A DNA stretch of 64,000 bases from Ectocarpus siliculosus (lineage: Eukaryota > Sar > Phaeophyceae > Ectocarpales > Ectocarpaceae). Shown in pieces: positions 38,001 through 50,608 of the stretch (the stretch's first letter is position 1; each line of letters opens with the position of its first letter). The notes under the pieces were generated by a model. That model had not been told where the DNA came from. It saw nothing but the letters and a program-made list of their open reading frames with translations, and made no database searches. The stretch spans positions 1,429,685-1,493,684 of the forward strand of contig FN649751.1 of the NCBI GenBank assembly GCA_000310025.1, read 5' to 3'. The position numbers and the translations under genes were made by a program.

Positions 38001-38790
38001 CCGGCCACAGGCTTGTGTGAGTTGAAGTAGATTAGCCAGCAGCAGCAGCAGTATCAGCTGGGTCTGCTACGTATGTAAAATAATTATTCCTCACACCCAA
38101 CGGCCGATCGCTTTTTTTGTGCTTACCATGGACCGTCGTTGTGGGTGGTTTTGAGTCGTGTGTGTGCCCCGGTCAGCTTCGCCCTCTCTCCCTCTCCCCG
38201 CCGTGTGGTGTTGTAGGTGGTGGACAAGGTACGTGTGTGTGCGGTGTGTGGGAAATCCTGGTGGCAGGGCAAAAGTTGGGAGGCGTCCGATGTCACACAT
38301 ATCATCATCATCGGATGGATCATGGGATCACATTGGGTGCCGACTGCTGACTTGTAGAAAAGATCAGCCAATCAAATGTCAGCATTTTTTCCGAGATGTA
38401 CACCCGTTGGGACAGCGGGCAAACCTTCCATGCACCGCCGCGCCACAACAGAAATACAAATATGGGCGAGATTTCAGCAGGATCGAGAGGTATAGAGCTC
38501 ACCTCATGGACTGGCCCGTGGTAGCTGCAACGCCTAGTCCGAGATGAACAGTCACCAGGTGTGCAACGGGTACGCATAGAGGACAGACAGAGATAGAGCT
38601 GCGGGCAGAAATGAACACATAAGTCAGTCTACTGCTGCGGGGGAGCTTTGCCACACATCGTCATTCCACTGCTGCCGCTGTCGCGGGCATGGGGTCGCGC
38701 TCACCATCGATCAGCCTCGTGGAATCCACCATGGAACTGACGCAACGATCGAACCACGCATTGCTTCCGGCGCAGGCCGCTGCTGTTCCC
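32051..38790 (-). CDS. Multi-exon protein of unrecognised function
   Basis: Built from splice sites and reading frame. Six exons join perfectly: 35475-35238, 34781-34566, 34087-33947, 33387-32887, 32550-32320 and 32128-32051 (stop TGA). After the first, all junctions are phase 0, with donors GTAGGT, GTGAAG, GTGTGA, GTGCGA and GTAAGC. Two small upstream exons, about 38787-38705 and 38533-38503, fit by phase (1, then 2) but are less certain because a 3-kb intron follows. Recognisable stretches are NAKQPLYNFLARYTG, RYYGVSMVKGCGALRFAL, VHITKPSYAQVCEVAGVRVN, a Cys pair in RRCSECSKLL inside a Ser/Gly-rich exon, and a C-terminus EPLMPLSTTPRHKIIVY. I do not recognise the family. The 5' end is not fixed. 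It lies divergent to the SFI1-like gene, with about 0.5 kb between them. Confidence 0.55.
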
Positions 38791-39292
38791 GTGTGAGCTC
38801 TGTGTGCAGTGGTGCAATCTACCGTATGTATGTGTAAATGCGCCATACCGCCATACGGACCACCTTCGAATTACGCCGCCCCGCGCCCCGCAGAATCTGG
38901 TGCAGAGTGCAGAGTTCCGTGCACAGCGGCAGTGATTCTCGGCGGCACGAAGTAAGTACACAGCATCTACGCTGTACGATCCACAACCTTGCTATGCACG
39001 CGAATTGGTGCTCAGCTTATTTCGATATCGATACACACATGGTACTCTCAGTTCCCGAGCGGAATACCTACCCTGCTGCATACATATCTGACACCTGTAT
39101 GGCATCACGACCAAAGACATCTATTATACTACACACCCGTTAGTTCCCGGGCCGTGTCTGTGTCCGATGTTGCCGTTTGTTTGCGACGCTAGCGAGATCA
39201 AGGAGTGGGTTTTGTGTCACCTCTCCAACATCACTGCCCACCACAACCCAACTACAGCAGCTACTGTGTAGTCTAATGTCTCCCTATAACCT

Positions 39293-42200
39293 GTGCCGCA
39301 ACCAAAGGTCCTGACGAGCACACCGGTGGCGGAGCTGTGCGATAACCCCCCACCAGCATCGAGCGGTGCCGTTCGCGACCCTAGGAGGAGGAGGCGGAGG
39401 AGGTACCTACAGGACGCCGGCCTACCATCGGCAACCGCGGGGGACACCACCGACGATGCGGAAACCCCTTACGGTTCAGTTTTCGGAGGGGGAGGAGGAG
39501 AAGCAGGACGACACTGGGTCATGAACGAGCGAGCTGCCTCAGACGATGACGACGTCCTCCTCGTTGACGGCGGTGGCTCCGCTGCCTGTTGGCTCTGCAG
39601 CGGCGGTCGTCGGAGAACACGCCGGGAAAGCGACCGCCGCCGCTGCTGCTGCTTCGGCGATGGACTCGGTCCAAGCCTCGACGCTCGAGCCTCGTCGTGC
39701 CGTCGTCCCACCGACCAGTGTGATGACGGCCCTCCTCGTCGGTGTTGTTCCACCACCGTCGACTCGGAGACTACTACTACTACTACCAGCGGAGAGCGCA
39801 CGGCGGCGGCGGCGGGATCAAGCGAGGACGGCGCCGGTGGCGAGCACGAGCAGCTCGGTGGCGCCGGTGGGTCGTGCCTGTCGCGGGCGGCGATCGAAGC
39901 GTGGGAGGCCGCGGAGACTTGGGCCTCCGCTGTTGCGGCGGCGACGGGCGCGGTGGCGGGAGGAGGGGATGGAGCCAGCGTGCAGACGGCGGAGGAGACC
40001 TTCGCTGGCCGTACGGATAGGGAGACGACGCGGCAGGGAGGGAGGAGGACGACACCAATGGAGCCCGGGCGCCGTTGCTGCCGGGCTGTTGATGAGGGGA
40101 GGCCGGAGCGGCACCAAAGCAATGCCCGTCGCCGCTGCTGCTCTCTTGCGGGAAGTGCCGCCGGGGTTTGCCAGAGGGCGGTCCACCGGCGCGATAGCGT
40201 GCTGCTGCCGTGCGGCAGCTCTTCGACGGCGGCACCGAGGGGGTTTTGCCTGTGCGCCGTCCACCGGCGGGACAGCGTTCTGTGCGGCGGCGGCGGCGGT
40301 GGCGGGGAGCGGCAAACGGATGCCGCCCATTCCTTTGTCGGAGGAGGAGGAGGAGGAGGCGTTCACCCCCCTCATGGTTCCCCGCCTCAAAGGACGAGCA
40401 CGTGGGATGAGTCCGAAAGGAGAAAGGGACCTCCGTCTTTGGCCGCTGAGGCAGCCTGTCCCCCGGTGGTCGTGGGTGCGGCGGCGGCGATCGTGCTTTG
40501 GAGGATCGAGCGGGGGAGTAGGCTGTGGAGTGAGCGCGCACGGAGGGCGGGGCTGGCGGCGCTGAGGGCCCATCGCACGAGGGCGGGGCTACGGGATGCG
40601 AGACACGCGACGGCCGTTTCGCATTGCGACATCGTGCTACAGGTTCGGGGCTTGAGGGGCTTGGGTGCTCGGGTTAGGAGGAAGAGGGATCGGCGGAAGG
40701 CTCCTTTCGCTGCCGCGGCTGCTGCAGCCGCTAGGGTCGCTGATACCTATGCTCGAGCGCAGCAGATGCAAAGGGTTGTGACCATGCTGAAAAGGTGAGA
40801 CTTGTTTGTATTGCGCTCGGAGGTCCAAGCGGTGGAGGACGTTTCCACCTCTAATGGGAGAAAATGATACGTACCGGTTTACTCGGCCAAACAATACACG
40901 TGACTCAGCCAAGCACATTTGGTCAGTATGACCATCGCTTAGCACAACCCGATCGGCAACGTTCGCATTCGGACGATGAGCGGAATTGGGGGTGTCGATG
41001 TCTGTTGTTTGTCGAGCTCACGATCCACCCGTCCTCCCAGGGCAAGTCACACACCTTCTTTCGCCAGCACACGCATACTGTTAGTTGTCTCGGAGTATCG
41101 CACCGTTTTTGAGCGAGAACAGAGTGCTGGTTTTGACGGATTTGTTCGTGCTACTGGTATTAATGGCACGTTTATTGCAGCACGGCAGCGGTATAGCCAG
41201 CCCGAAGCCTCATGTTTGCTATTATATAGCGCTTTTGCTCTTTTGCCACTGCTGTTGCGTATGTCCCCGGGCTTCGCGAGCAGGAACTGGCAGGCGCGCA
41301 TGGCCCTGCGATCGCGAGACGATCTAGCTGACCTGCACTTCGCTGAGTGGCGGGTACCCTACGCCGTGCAGGAGTGGCGACAGCGGGCTCGAGCTTCGAG
41401 GTGCGAAAACAGGCGCTTTCTCTTTCCTGTTTCAAGAAAAATATTGTAATATTCATGCCATCACGGAAATACGGCATTTCCGTTCGAGATGTTACCACAG
41501 TCGAAGGTGAGGGTACCAACTTGCCCGATCCTTCAGCACGGACATGACCCACTTGACCCTTTTGGGTGCGCCTGCCCTATGACGTGTTTCCACGTACCGC
41601 GCATTGGTGTTGTTGTCGTTGTGTTTTGGTTGGCTGATGGCCTCTAGAGCTACGGTCCGGTCCCTCGAAGTGCCATTTTTTTCCGGAATCATCCCACTTA
41701 GTTGTAGATGCCGGGGTAAGTCGCACACGGAGCAATGGGTACACCACCGGGCGGTTGGGTCAGTGTTCAAGTTTTGCCTCGTTCGTTACTTTCTTGGGGT
41801 CTGTTCACCCGTGTGATGTGTTCGCCTCGATGCCGGGTCCATCCGTCAAACGGAGGGCAGCTGCGGAGCTTTGCACGTTCAGCACACATGCTGAATGGCA
41901 TGGGTTGGATTGTGTGCCCTCTGTCTGTCTTGGAGAAGTGTCAGTGCTGCGGGACCTCCTCCCCTTTTGCAGCAACCTTGCCCTTCATGCCCGCCTCCGG
42001 TCCCCGCTTCCCTTCGCCTGCGGCGGTCGCCATATCAAACCCTCCCGTCTCGAAGGTTGTGCCGAGATTCACAGAATATCGCCACGAGCAAGTGGAGGTC
42101 GAGAGCACTCCCGGCGGCCCTGGCTCGGTGGGCCGGGCACTCCCTCGGCGACAAGGAGAAGAGGCGGCGGCTGCTCGCAAGGCGCGACGTCCTGTTGGCG

Positions 42201-43760
42201 GCACCTCCCCCGCCGCTCGCCACCTCTAGGGTGTCCGGAAGCCACGACGGCAGTCGAGCTGGTGGTACTGGAAAGCAGCAGGGCGAAGCGTCCGTCCGAC
42301 GGGAGTTACCAGAGACGGAGGAGGCCGAACCCGATGATGATGATGCTAGCGAAGGGTCGGGGCTAGCACCCACGGTGCTGCCCCGGGAGCCGGCGGCGGG
42401 CCCGGGGCCGTTGTCAGCAGCGGTTCCCGTAGATGCTTCTGCGGGGGCGACGGTGACGCAGCGGTCTTCGGGGGGAGGGGAAAGACTACCGCCGGCGGAG
42501 AAAGCCGGAGGGTGGGAAGAAGGAGCGGAAGGGTCCGTTGTTGGCTCTGCCGAATCGTCGGAGCCTGGGGAAGAGGAGAAGCAGGATGTCAACGAACGCG
42601 TGGAAGGGGTTGTGGGAACCCAGAGAGTAGACGAGAAGCCGCCAACGCCGCGGGCGTTCTTGGCTTGCCGCTCGGTCCCCACAATCGGCGTCGTGCGTGT
42701 TGGCCCTAGCTGTCTCGAGGAACGGTGGACGCTTGACGCTGCTGCTTCGATGGACTGGGCCGTGCCGGCGCGAAATCGAGGAGGAGTAGAAGCGTTCGGC
42801 GTCAGGCTTGACGGTGAAGGGGAGAAGAGGCGAAGCGGCAGTCCAGCGGAGATCGCCGGCGGTTTCGGCGACACGGCACCTGCGGGCAAAAGCGATGGAG
42901 GCCGAGGTCGATGCAGTACGGCCAGGGGTAGCTCAGCCCCGAATGATCGAGGAGGGGGCAAGAGGTGCGGCGGGACAAGGCGCGGCAACGAGACCGCGGC
43001 GCTGATGGGCGCGGCCAGCTTCGACGGTAGTTTAGAAGTGCCCGAGTCGGATGGTCGAGTCTCGCACGCCACATCGCAGGCAAGCACATCGGCGAGGGGC
43101 GTGGGGCAAGCGGTCTCTCCCGAGAGTAACGGCGGCTCTAACGGGCCGGAGAGCGTCAAATCTTGCTCGTACTCTGATGATTGGGAGGGGGAAGAGGAGG
43201 AAGAGAAGCTTGGGCACTCGATTTCGGGAGAGCCTCGTGAAGCCTCGAGCACGTTGGCTACCTCAGAGCGCGCAGAGACTGCTGTCCCTGAACTTCCACC
43301 GGTGCCTGCCACGTCCGCAGGGGTTTCGGGTACCCCCGGCGGCAGAGACCGCGCCGCAACTGCCCGCCCACAGGAAGCGGGGCCCGGAACAATAGCGCCT
43401 GCATCGGAGTCAACGAGCCCGGAGAACAAACCGACCGCGTGCTGCTCAGACCTTAAGGATACCGACCCCCGCCAAGAGGAGGATGACTTTGGTTCGGTGC
43501 CATACGGTCCGGGAGCGATGGTTCTGCTCGACCAGATCTCGCCGCGAGCGGTTGGTGGTAGTGGGCAGGTGGCGGTCGAGGACGGCAGATCGCAGAGGAG
43601 CTGCGACGAGAGCTTGTCTGCGTCTGGTGGAGTGTGTTTGTCGGGAGAACCGGCGGCGCCGGGCTCCAGGTCGTCCTTATCGTCATCCCCGGTGTCGGCA
43701 CCGCGTCGCCTTGCTGGTGAGGCGACCACGACTTCGGGGCAACAGCAGCAGCAGCAGCAA

Positions 43761-43798
<38 letters not shown>

Positions 43799-44651
43799 GC
43801 AGCATATGTCACCGCCGAGACTGTCCAGAGCACCAACCCTTTCCTCGGTTAGCACCGCAAGCAGCACAAGTCGTAGGTCTTGGGCAGCACCGCTCGTCGC
43901 TGCGGGGCCTCCCGCTTGCGGGAGCACTGTGGCTTTCCTCGCGAATGAGCTTTCGGACGACGATGTTTCCGGTTCCGCCGGTGGTTCCGACAACCGACGG
44001 CCGGCGACATCGGAGGTCTCGACGGCCACCGGCAGCGGTGCTCGTACTGGTGATGGCGGAGACGTGGACCTTTCGCCAGCCTTCTCTTGGGTCTCCGGGT
44101 CGAGGGCGGAAGATCTCCGGTTCGACGAGCGGCGCGACCTCGCCCGTACCCTCTCCGGTGGATGGATGCCCGCGGCAGGGCCCGGAGCGAGCAGCCTGCG
44201 AGGTGCGCGGAGGAGTGGCGTCCGGGATGCTGCTGGGGCGTCTTCTGCTCCATGTCTCGGTGATCTTAGTTCACCAGAAATTTGGACGGCTTCCCTTGGC
44301 GTTCCTACCGCGGGCCTTCGACCGGCGGGAGGGGCGGGGTCATCCCGGTCAAGCTTGGCGGAAGAGATTGTAGCGGCACAGCAGCCGCCTCTGGGTGCGG
44401 TGCAAACGCGGGGGGGTGTTGACGACGGAGCAGGGGGTCGGGTACCACCGTCGTCGCGGGATAGCGTACCTGGAGGCGCGGGGGGTTCGGCGATGCGGCG
44501 CGACGTTTTAGGGGGTACGGTTGTTGTGTGGCCTCCTTTGGGGAGCAGGTGTGACGTGCTTCGCGACGAAGAGAGGCGTCCCTCGGTGTCACAACCACAA
44601 CCACAACGCCAAGAAGAAGGAGAAGGAGAAGAAGACGAAGACGAACAACAA

Positions 44652-44682
<31 letters not shown>

Positions 44683-47574
44683 GGATGATGTCGTACGGCG
44701 GCTCTGTGGCCTCGGAAAATCCACCAAGGAGAGAGCAATCGGACAATAGTCTTCAACCAGCATCGGCGCCGCGGGAGCGGCAGTCCCCACCCGTCGATCA
44801 TCGACAGACCGACGACTCGAACCTGCTTAGCTCGTTCGGCGACAGTGGTACAGGGTTGGTAGTCGTTGGTAACGGCTGCGGTAGGCAAGAGTCGGCGATC
44901 CCCGCCCCACTGAGGGTGTCGGTGCGGGGTACTGCAGAAGAACGGGGGTCGCGGTGCGAGCATCTAGTCGGTGATCGTTCGGGCGTGCCAAGGGATGACG
45001 GAGGAGGAGGAGGAGGAGAAGAGGGCGATGCCGATAGTCACGAGGGGGTGGTACTTGCCTTTCCGACTTCTGTGAGGGCGCCATCCTCGGAGCTGAGCTG
45101 CGTATCGTGGTCCGATCGCGTCGACGACGAGACCGGAGACGCCACGCCTCAGGAACCACCACGCAGTACGAACAGTCTTCGGTCAGACGACGAAGAGGGG
45201 GCGGTTGGAACTAGACCCGAAGAATACGGCGATGGCTTCAGCTTCTCCTGTGCCAGCAGCCGCCGGCGATCCCGCGGCGGAAGCGGAGGTGGCGCGGACA
45301 GGTCGGAGGGCACGGGCGCGGAGAGAGCGTCGGGTATTGCCCGCATCACCGGGCTGAAGACCAACACCCGACTTGATGTGCCGGCTGTTGGCGAGATGGG
45401 TCCGCCGGCTGACGCTTGTTCCGCTCCAGCCGGGGAAGCACGCAGCAAACTCCAGGCCTCGGAGGCGGGAGAGGGTGTTGGCGGGGGGTGTGGAGGCGGT
45501 GGAAGTGGGAGTGCCGTTGGTAGCAGCGGGACAAGGAGTAGACGTTCATGTGTCGTCAATAGCGCCGGTAGCGTCGACAGGAGGAGCAGCAGGAGCAGGG
45601 GGACAACAAGCAGTGGCGATGGCAATGGCGGTGGAAGTGGCGGCGATCGTATCAACAGCAGGAGCACGACAAGTATCGGCCGCGGCAGTAGGGGTGATAG
45701 CTGTGTCAGTGGCGGCGGCGGTATCAACAGCAGGACGGGGACAAGCAGTGGGGGTGTCGGGGGCGGCGGCGATAGTGTCAGCAGCAAGAGGACGACAAGT
45801 AGCGGCGATGACAAAGGTAGTGGCAGTGGCAGTGGCGGCGGTGGTGGTAGCAGGGTCATGAGGGCGATATGCAGTGGGGGTGTCGGAGGCGGCGGCGATA
45901 GTGTCAGCAGGAGCAGGAGCACAGTAAGTAGCGGCGGCGGCAGCAGGGATGCTAGTAGTGTCAGTGGAGGCGCTGGTATCAACAGCAGAAGGGCGATGAG
46001 CGGTGGGGGTGTCGGGGGTGGTGGCGATAGTATCAGCAGCAAGAGAACGACAAACACCGGCGGCTGCAGTGGCGGCGGCAGTGTCAGTGGGGGCGGTGGT
46101 AGCAGCTTCAGGAGGGTGATAAGCAGCGAGGGTGTCGGAGGCGGCGGCGATAGTGTCAGCAGAAGCAGGAGGACGACAAGTAGCGGCGGCGGTAGTGTCA
46201 GTGGTGGCGGTGGTAGCAGCGTCGGGAGGGCGAGAAGCAGTGAGGATGGTGGAGGCGGCAGCGGAAATGGCAGCGGCAGCAGGAGGACAACACGTAGCGG
46301 CGGTGACAAAGGTAATGGCAGTAGCCGTGGCGGCGGTGGTGGTAGCAGCGTCATGAGGGCGAGAAGCAACGCGGATGGCGGAGGCGCCGGCGGTAGTATC
46401 AGCAGCAGCAGCAGCAGCAGGAGGACGGGAAATAGTGGCGGCGGCAGTGTCAGTGACGGCGGTGGTAGCAGCGTCAGGAGGGCGATAAGTAGTGGCGGTG
46501 GTGGAGGCGGCGGCAGCAATAGCAGCAGCAGCGTCAGGAGGACGACAAGTACCTGCGGTGACAAAGTCAGTGACGGCGGTGGTATCGGCATCAGGAGGGC
46601 GATAAGCAACGGGGATGGCAGAGGCGGCGGCGGAAATATCGGCAGCAAGAGGACGATAAGTAGCGGCGGTGACCAGCGTAGTGGCAGTCGCAATGGCAGC
46701 GGTGGTGGTGGCAGCGTCATGGGGGCGATAGGCAGTGGGGGTGTCGGAGGCGGCGGCGATAGTGTCAGCAGCAGGAGGACGTCAAGTAGCGGCGGCGGCA
46801 GTGGCGATGGCAACAGCAGCGAAAGGTACCGGGGAAGCGTTGTGCTGACATCTGTGTCATCATCGGCGTGTCCTGATCTCCGGAGACCTGGACGGCGAGG
46901 AAGGCTAGAGGAACGTCTTTCGGAGGCGTTTTTGCGGCATCACCAACTGCATACCGGCCTCCGGTGAGAAGCATCGGTTTCGTTTACGATGGAACTATTT
47001 TAGAGTGTCGAAGAAACGCGCTTTCTGCGCTGGAATTTTCTCAGGCTTGAGCATCGTGCTGTGGTTCGATTTTGATCTCTGCAGCACCCTCACTCATGCG
47101 TCACGTCCTGCTTCCTTGGCGTAGTTTCCTACTGGGAATCTCAGATACGTATGCAGATAGTGGTTGTGATGTTTGCTGTCCCAACATTAAATGCGATTAT
47201 TTTTCCACATCGAGAAACTGGACATCCTCCCTTCAAAGCATTCAAGCAGACATCTCAGCAGCAGCAGAAGCTCCGCTACCTTCCCGACCCGCCCCCCTCC
47301 CACCACCGCCCTCCGTTTGCGTTCGTGCAACGTCCGCGCCGTCAGGAAATGGCGCACGCGAGCCGCCGCCACCAGCGCCTTCCGGCGGCGCTCTGCCCCC
47401 TCTCTCGCCTCCGCCGCGCTGGCCTTCTCCAAGCGTACGGCTCTCGCCGCGTGGCGTGCCGCGCACGCTCGCCTGCTGTCCCGGAACACGGCGGCGGCAG
47501 CGACGGCGGCACGGCTGGCAAGACGGTCGTCCTTGCTGCTCCGCAGGGAGCGTCGGCTGCGCCGCGTGACCCCG

Positions 47575-47606
<32 letters not shown>

Positions 47607-50066
47607 GGCAGGGGGGGGCAACGCCTCTGTGGGCTTGNNNNNNNNNNNNNNNNNNNNNNNNNNNNNNNNNNNNNNNNNNNNNNNNNNNNNNNNNNNNNNN
47701 NNNNNNNNNNNNNNNNNNNNNNNNNNNNNNNNNNNNNNNNNNNNNNNNNNNNNNNNNNNNNNNNNNNNNNNNNNNNNNNNNNNNNNNNNNNNNNNNNNNN
47801 NNNNNNNNNNNNNNNNNNNNNNNNNNNNNNNNNNNNNNNNNNNNNNNNNNNNNNNNNNNNNNNNNNNNNNNNNNNNNNNNNNNNNNNNNNNNNNNNNNNN
47901 NNNNNNNNNNNNNNNNNNNNNNNNNNNNNNNNNNNNNNNNNNNNNNNNNNNNNNNNNNNNNNNNNNNNNNNNNNNNNNNNNNNNNNNNNNNNNNNNNNNN
48001 NNNNNNNNNNNNNNNNNNNNNNNNNNNNNNNNNNNNNNNNNNNNNNNNNNNNNNNNNNNNNNNNNNNNNNNNNNNNNNNCGCGGCTCTCGCCGCCTCGCG
48101 CCGCATGGCCCGCGACACCGGCCGGGCGAGGGGGCGCGCCGCCGCCGTCGCGTTCTTCTTGTCCCGGGCGGTGGCGGGGCGGTGGCTCCGGGCTTGGGTG
48201 GAGCGGCGACGGCGGCGGTTGGAGGCCACGCGGGCGGCGGAAGACCACCGGGCCCGGGCGGCTGTTAGCCCGGGGGCTGCGCGGTGGCGGCGACAGCGGC
48301 GGCGGGACCAGCAGCTGCGGATGGAGGCCGCCTGGAGCTCGTGGCGGGCAACGACGAGGGGGAGAAGGACGTCGCGATCGGCGCGACGGGCAGTCGTTGA
48401 GGCCGTCGAGAGCCGCCTGCGGAGCGGCGCGATCGGAGCGTGGCGAGGCTTCGCGGATGGCAGGCTCCGGCGGCGAGGCCTGCTGGCCGAAGCGGCGCAG
48501 AGCCGGGCTCGGCGACTGAAGGGGAAAGGGTTGCGGGGCCTGAAGGGCGGCGCCCTCGACGCGCGCGCTCCTCGAGATGCGGTTTGGGTTGGGGACGAGC
48601 ACTGGAGACGGCGAGGGGCGGCGATTGTCGTGGCGCGACTGCGGTGGGCAAAAAATAACAGTAGTGTGTAGATAGAAGTGGGGGAACCGCGATGACGAAG
48701 TTAGGATTGATGTTGACGTAAATAGTAGATATCTCGTTGATTGGTGTCGAATTAGCGGATCTGTTCTTGATAGGTGTTGTAGTCCTTCCACGCGGTAGTA
48801 CCATTAGCTCGTGTCCCTCCTCTACGCCTGCGCCCCCGCTTTACGTGCACGAAGTCGTACCTTTTGTAATCTACACCCGTTGATGATGACAATGAAAGAG
48901 CAACCTAGCGTCCCTCCGCCGCCGCCGCGCCCCCGACACCTCGCAGAAATCTCACCGAGTCACGACGGCGAATGGTTCGGCGAGCCGCCGCTCTCTGCCT
49001 CCGTGTCGCCGCCCGAGCTGGCCTGACGCGCTGGCGGCAGTCCGCGCGAGACTCGAGGGTGGCTCGGGAGGCGTGCGTCAAGGGAGAAGCCTGGCGGCGG
49101 GAGAAAGCGAGGAGAGACGGGGTGTCGATGCTGTCCGGTAGATTGGGCGGGCGCGCTGAACAGAAACGGTGAGAAACCATACCGCCTGGTGGCATGGTTG
49201 TTGCCGAATGCGATTTTGGTTCTGTGTAAGGAGGGTGCTTATCCCGCCGCGCCAAGTAACGTGGTCTTCTCCGCCCGATGATCTTCATGGTGACGCATCC
49301 GGCTTGATTGCTTCCGCCTTGCGCAAACCATGGCCAGCAATAATGTTTTCATCCCTGTGCGCCATTAACTTCAAGCGGTCTTGAACCCCGCCGTTCCCCT
49401 CCTCGGCCGAAAAAGTCGCACCCATTCTTTCCCGTGTTCCTTGCCCGGACACAGAGCGATTCGAGTCGGCACGCGGCACCTCTCGCGCCGCCTAGCCGGC
49501 CGCGCGGTGGCTGCGTGGCGAGGGTGGACCCGGCGTCGAGCCGCGGCCGCCGATCTCTACGAAGGGGCTTCGGCGTTGCACCGTTCCTGGGTCTTATCGG
49601 CGGGGATGCGGGCCCTAGACCGGGTGGCGAGGTGCGATGCCTGTTTTTTTCCGCACCAACTCCCCCCCCCCGCGCGCCTCCACCGGCGCCCCCGCTCCCA
49701 CCCGCAGTGCAAGCAGGACAGCTGTTGCTGCTGTTGTTAACCTATATAACGTCGCCAGTTCCACAAAGAAAGGCGGTATAGGTTGGTTTTCTGAGGTAAG
49801 AATCGACAGCAATAAATACCGGCTTCCTTGCAGGGCGAGAACGTCGCGGCGCGAGGCCATCGTCGTCGCTGAGCGACACCTCTTGCGGTTCTACGGGCTG
49901 GGGCGGTGGCGCGCTGCGGCCGCATCGAGGAGGCGTGCGCGCAGCCGGGCGGAGATCGCCACGGTCCACTGGGCACGGACACTGTCCTCGAAGGTTAGTT
50001 ACTCAACCTACGCATCGCATGTGTTTGACAGCAGTCACGATTACATTTGTTTGGGTTGTTGTTGTT

Positions 50067-50113
<47 letters not shown>

Positions 50114-50608
50114 CGTCGTCGGTGGCACGCTCCTACTGACCGACGACTCTTATCGCTCGATTTCTCCTCGACCGGCAGACTGCTAGACTACTGCCGAAAA
50201 CGAAGGGTGACTAGGAAAGATGTCGTCTAGAGCTTTCCTTGCGTGTTCCGGTCGTGGAGTAATCGAGCTTTGAAAAGTCAGCCTGGGGTGTGAGCGGTGA
50301 CTCACAGTTTTGAGGCGGTGGCTCATCGCCGATGTGTGGAATTATTCGAATTCTCTCTGTATTGCCGCGATTTATGCTCCGGTCGACACTGACCCCCCTT
50401 TGTCACTATTTCATGTGTCTCGGCGAAGGTGTTGATATCCTGGGAAGCGGCTGCGCTGCAGCAGTGGGCCGAGACGAGGCAGGAGGAGGCCGCCGCCCGC
50501 CACGAGCGTCTCGCCGGCAAGAGACGGGCGCTCCGGGCTTGGATGGCGCGCGTGCGGTCGCGGCCGCGGTGCTTGCTGTGCGTTAGGTCGAGGTCGGGGT
50601 ATCATTAG
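39293..50608 (+). CDS. SFI1-like centrin-binding repeat protein with giant low-complexity exon
   Basis: Eight exons: about 39293-40794, 41284-41400, 42056-46963, 47250 to 48643 (interrupted by a gap), 48947-49168, 49455-49631, 49834-49993 and 50429-50608 (stop TAG). Short helical repeats with a central Trp, typical of Sfi1, occur in all exons: KWRSRALPAALARW, AVRKWRTRAA, TALAAWRAAHARLL, GRWLRAWVERRRR, AAWSSWRATTRGR, AIGAWRGFADGR, GLTRWRQSARDSR, AVAAWRGWTRRR, LGRWRAAAASRRR, LQQWAETRQEEAA and ALRAWMARVRS. Sfi1 proteins bind centrins along a long helix at centrosomes or basal bodies, and a similar role is inferred. Exon 3 alone codes for about 1636 residues, mostly disordered, acidic or Ser/Gly-rich. 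The start is uncertain: the frame opens at 39293 without ATG, the first in-frame ATG is 39521, and an upstream exon is possible. The long antisense frames over exon 3 are composition artefacts. Confidence 0.78.
43740..43802 (+). repeat. Polyglutamine tract 1 in SFI1-like exon 3
   Basis: Twenty-one consecutive CAG/CAA codons in the frame of the large exon, so the translated product has a run of Gln followed by HMSPP. Mixed CAG and CAA use suggests partial stabilisation of the tract. Confidence 0.9.
44645..44683 (+). repeat. Polyglutamine tract 2 in SFI1-like exon 3
   Basis: About thirteen alternating CAA and CAG codons directly after an acidic stretch (EGEGEEDEDE), followed by RMMSYGG, in the same frame as tract 1. 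Confidence 0.9.
45600..46830 (+). repeat. Degenerate tandem protein repeat, Ser/Gly/Arg/Thr-rich
   Basis: Within exon 3 of the SFI1-like gene, a unit of roughly 24-32 residues recurs many times. It alternates a Gly block (GVGGGGDS or GGGG), a Ser block with basic residues (VSSRRTTSS or ISSKRTT) and RRAISS or MRAICS-type connectors. Bases follow AGCAGC/GGCGGC-rich patterns. The frame stays open throughout, which random GC-rich repeats would not guarantee. Confidence 0.85.
47638..48079. other. Assembly gap (442 N) inside the SFI1-like gene
   Basis: A run of N starts just after a GGC-repeat stretch coding for poly-Gly (47574-47637). The reading frame before the gap (codons starting at positions of remainder 1 modulo 3) differs from that after it (remainder 0), so the true gap length is not known to be 442, or an intron is hidden inside. 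Confidence 0.99.
50056..50119 (+). repeat. (TTG)n tract in the last intron of the SFI1-like gene
   Basis: About twenty TTG units with one interruption, between exon 7 (ends 49993) and exon 8 (starts 50429). Confidence 0.95.

Noticed and set aside
42035-44746. 903-residue minus-strand frame over the SFI1-like exon 3
   Set aside because: Antisense shadow of a GC-rich exon with CAG repeats (it reads as poly-Cys/Ser). The plus frame has phase-consistent splice sites and Sfi1 repeats on both sides.
45149-46813. 554-residue minus-strand Leu/Pro-rich frame
   Set aside because: Antisense of the Ser/Gly repeat codons (AGC, GGC), which always reads as Leu/Pro. No independent support.
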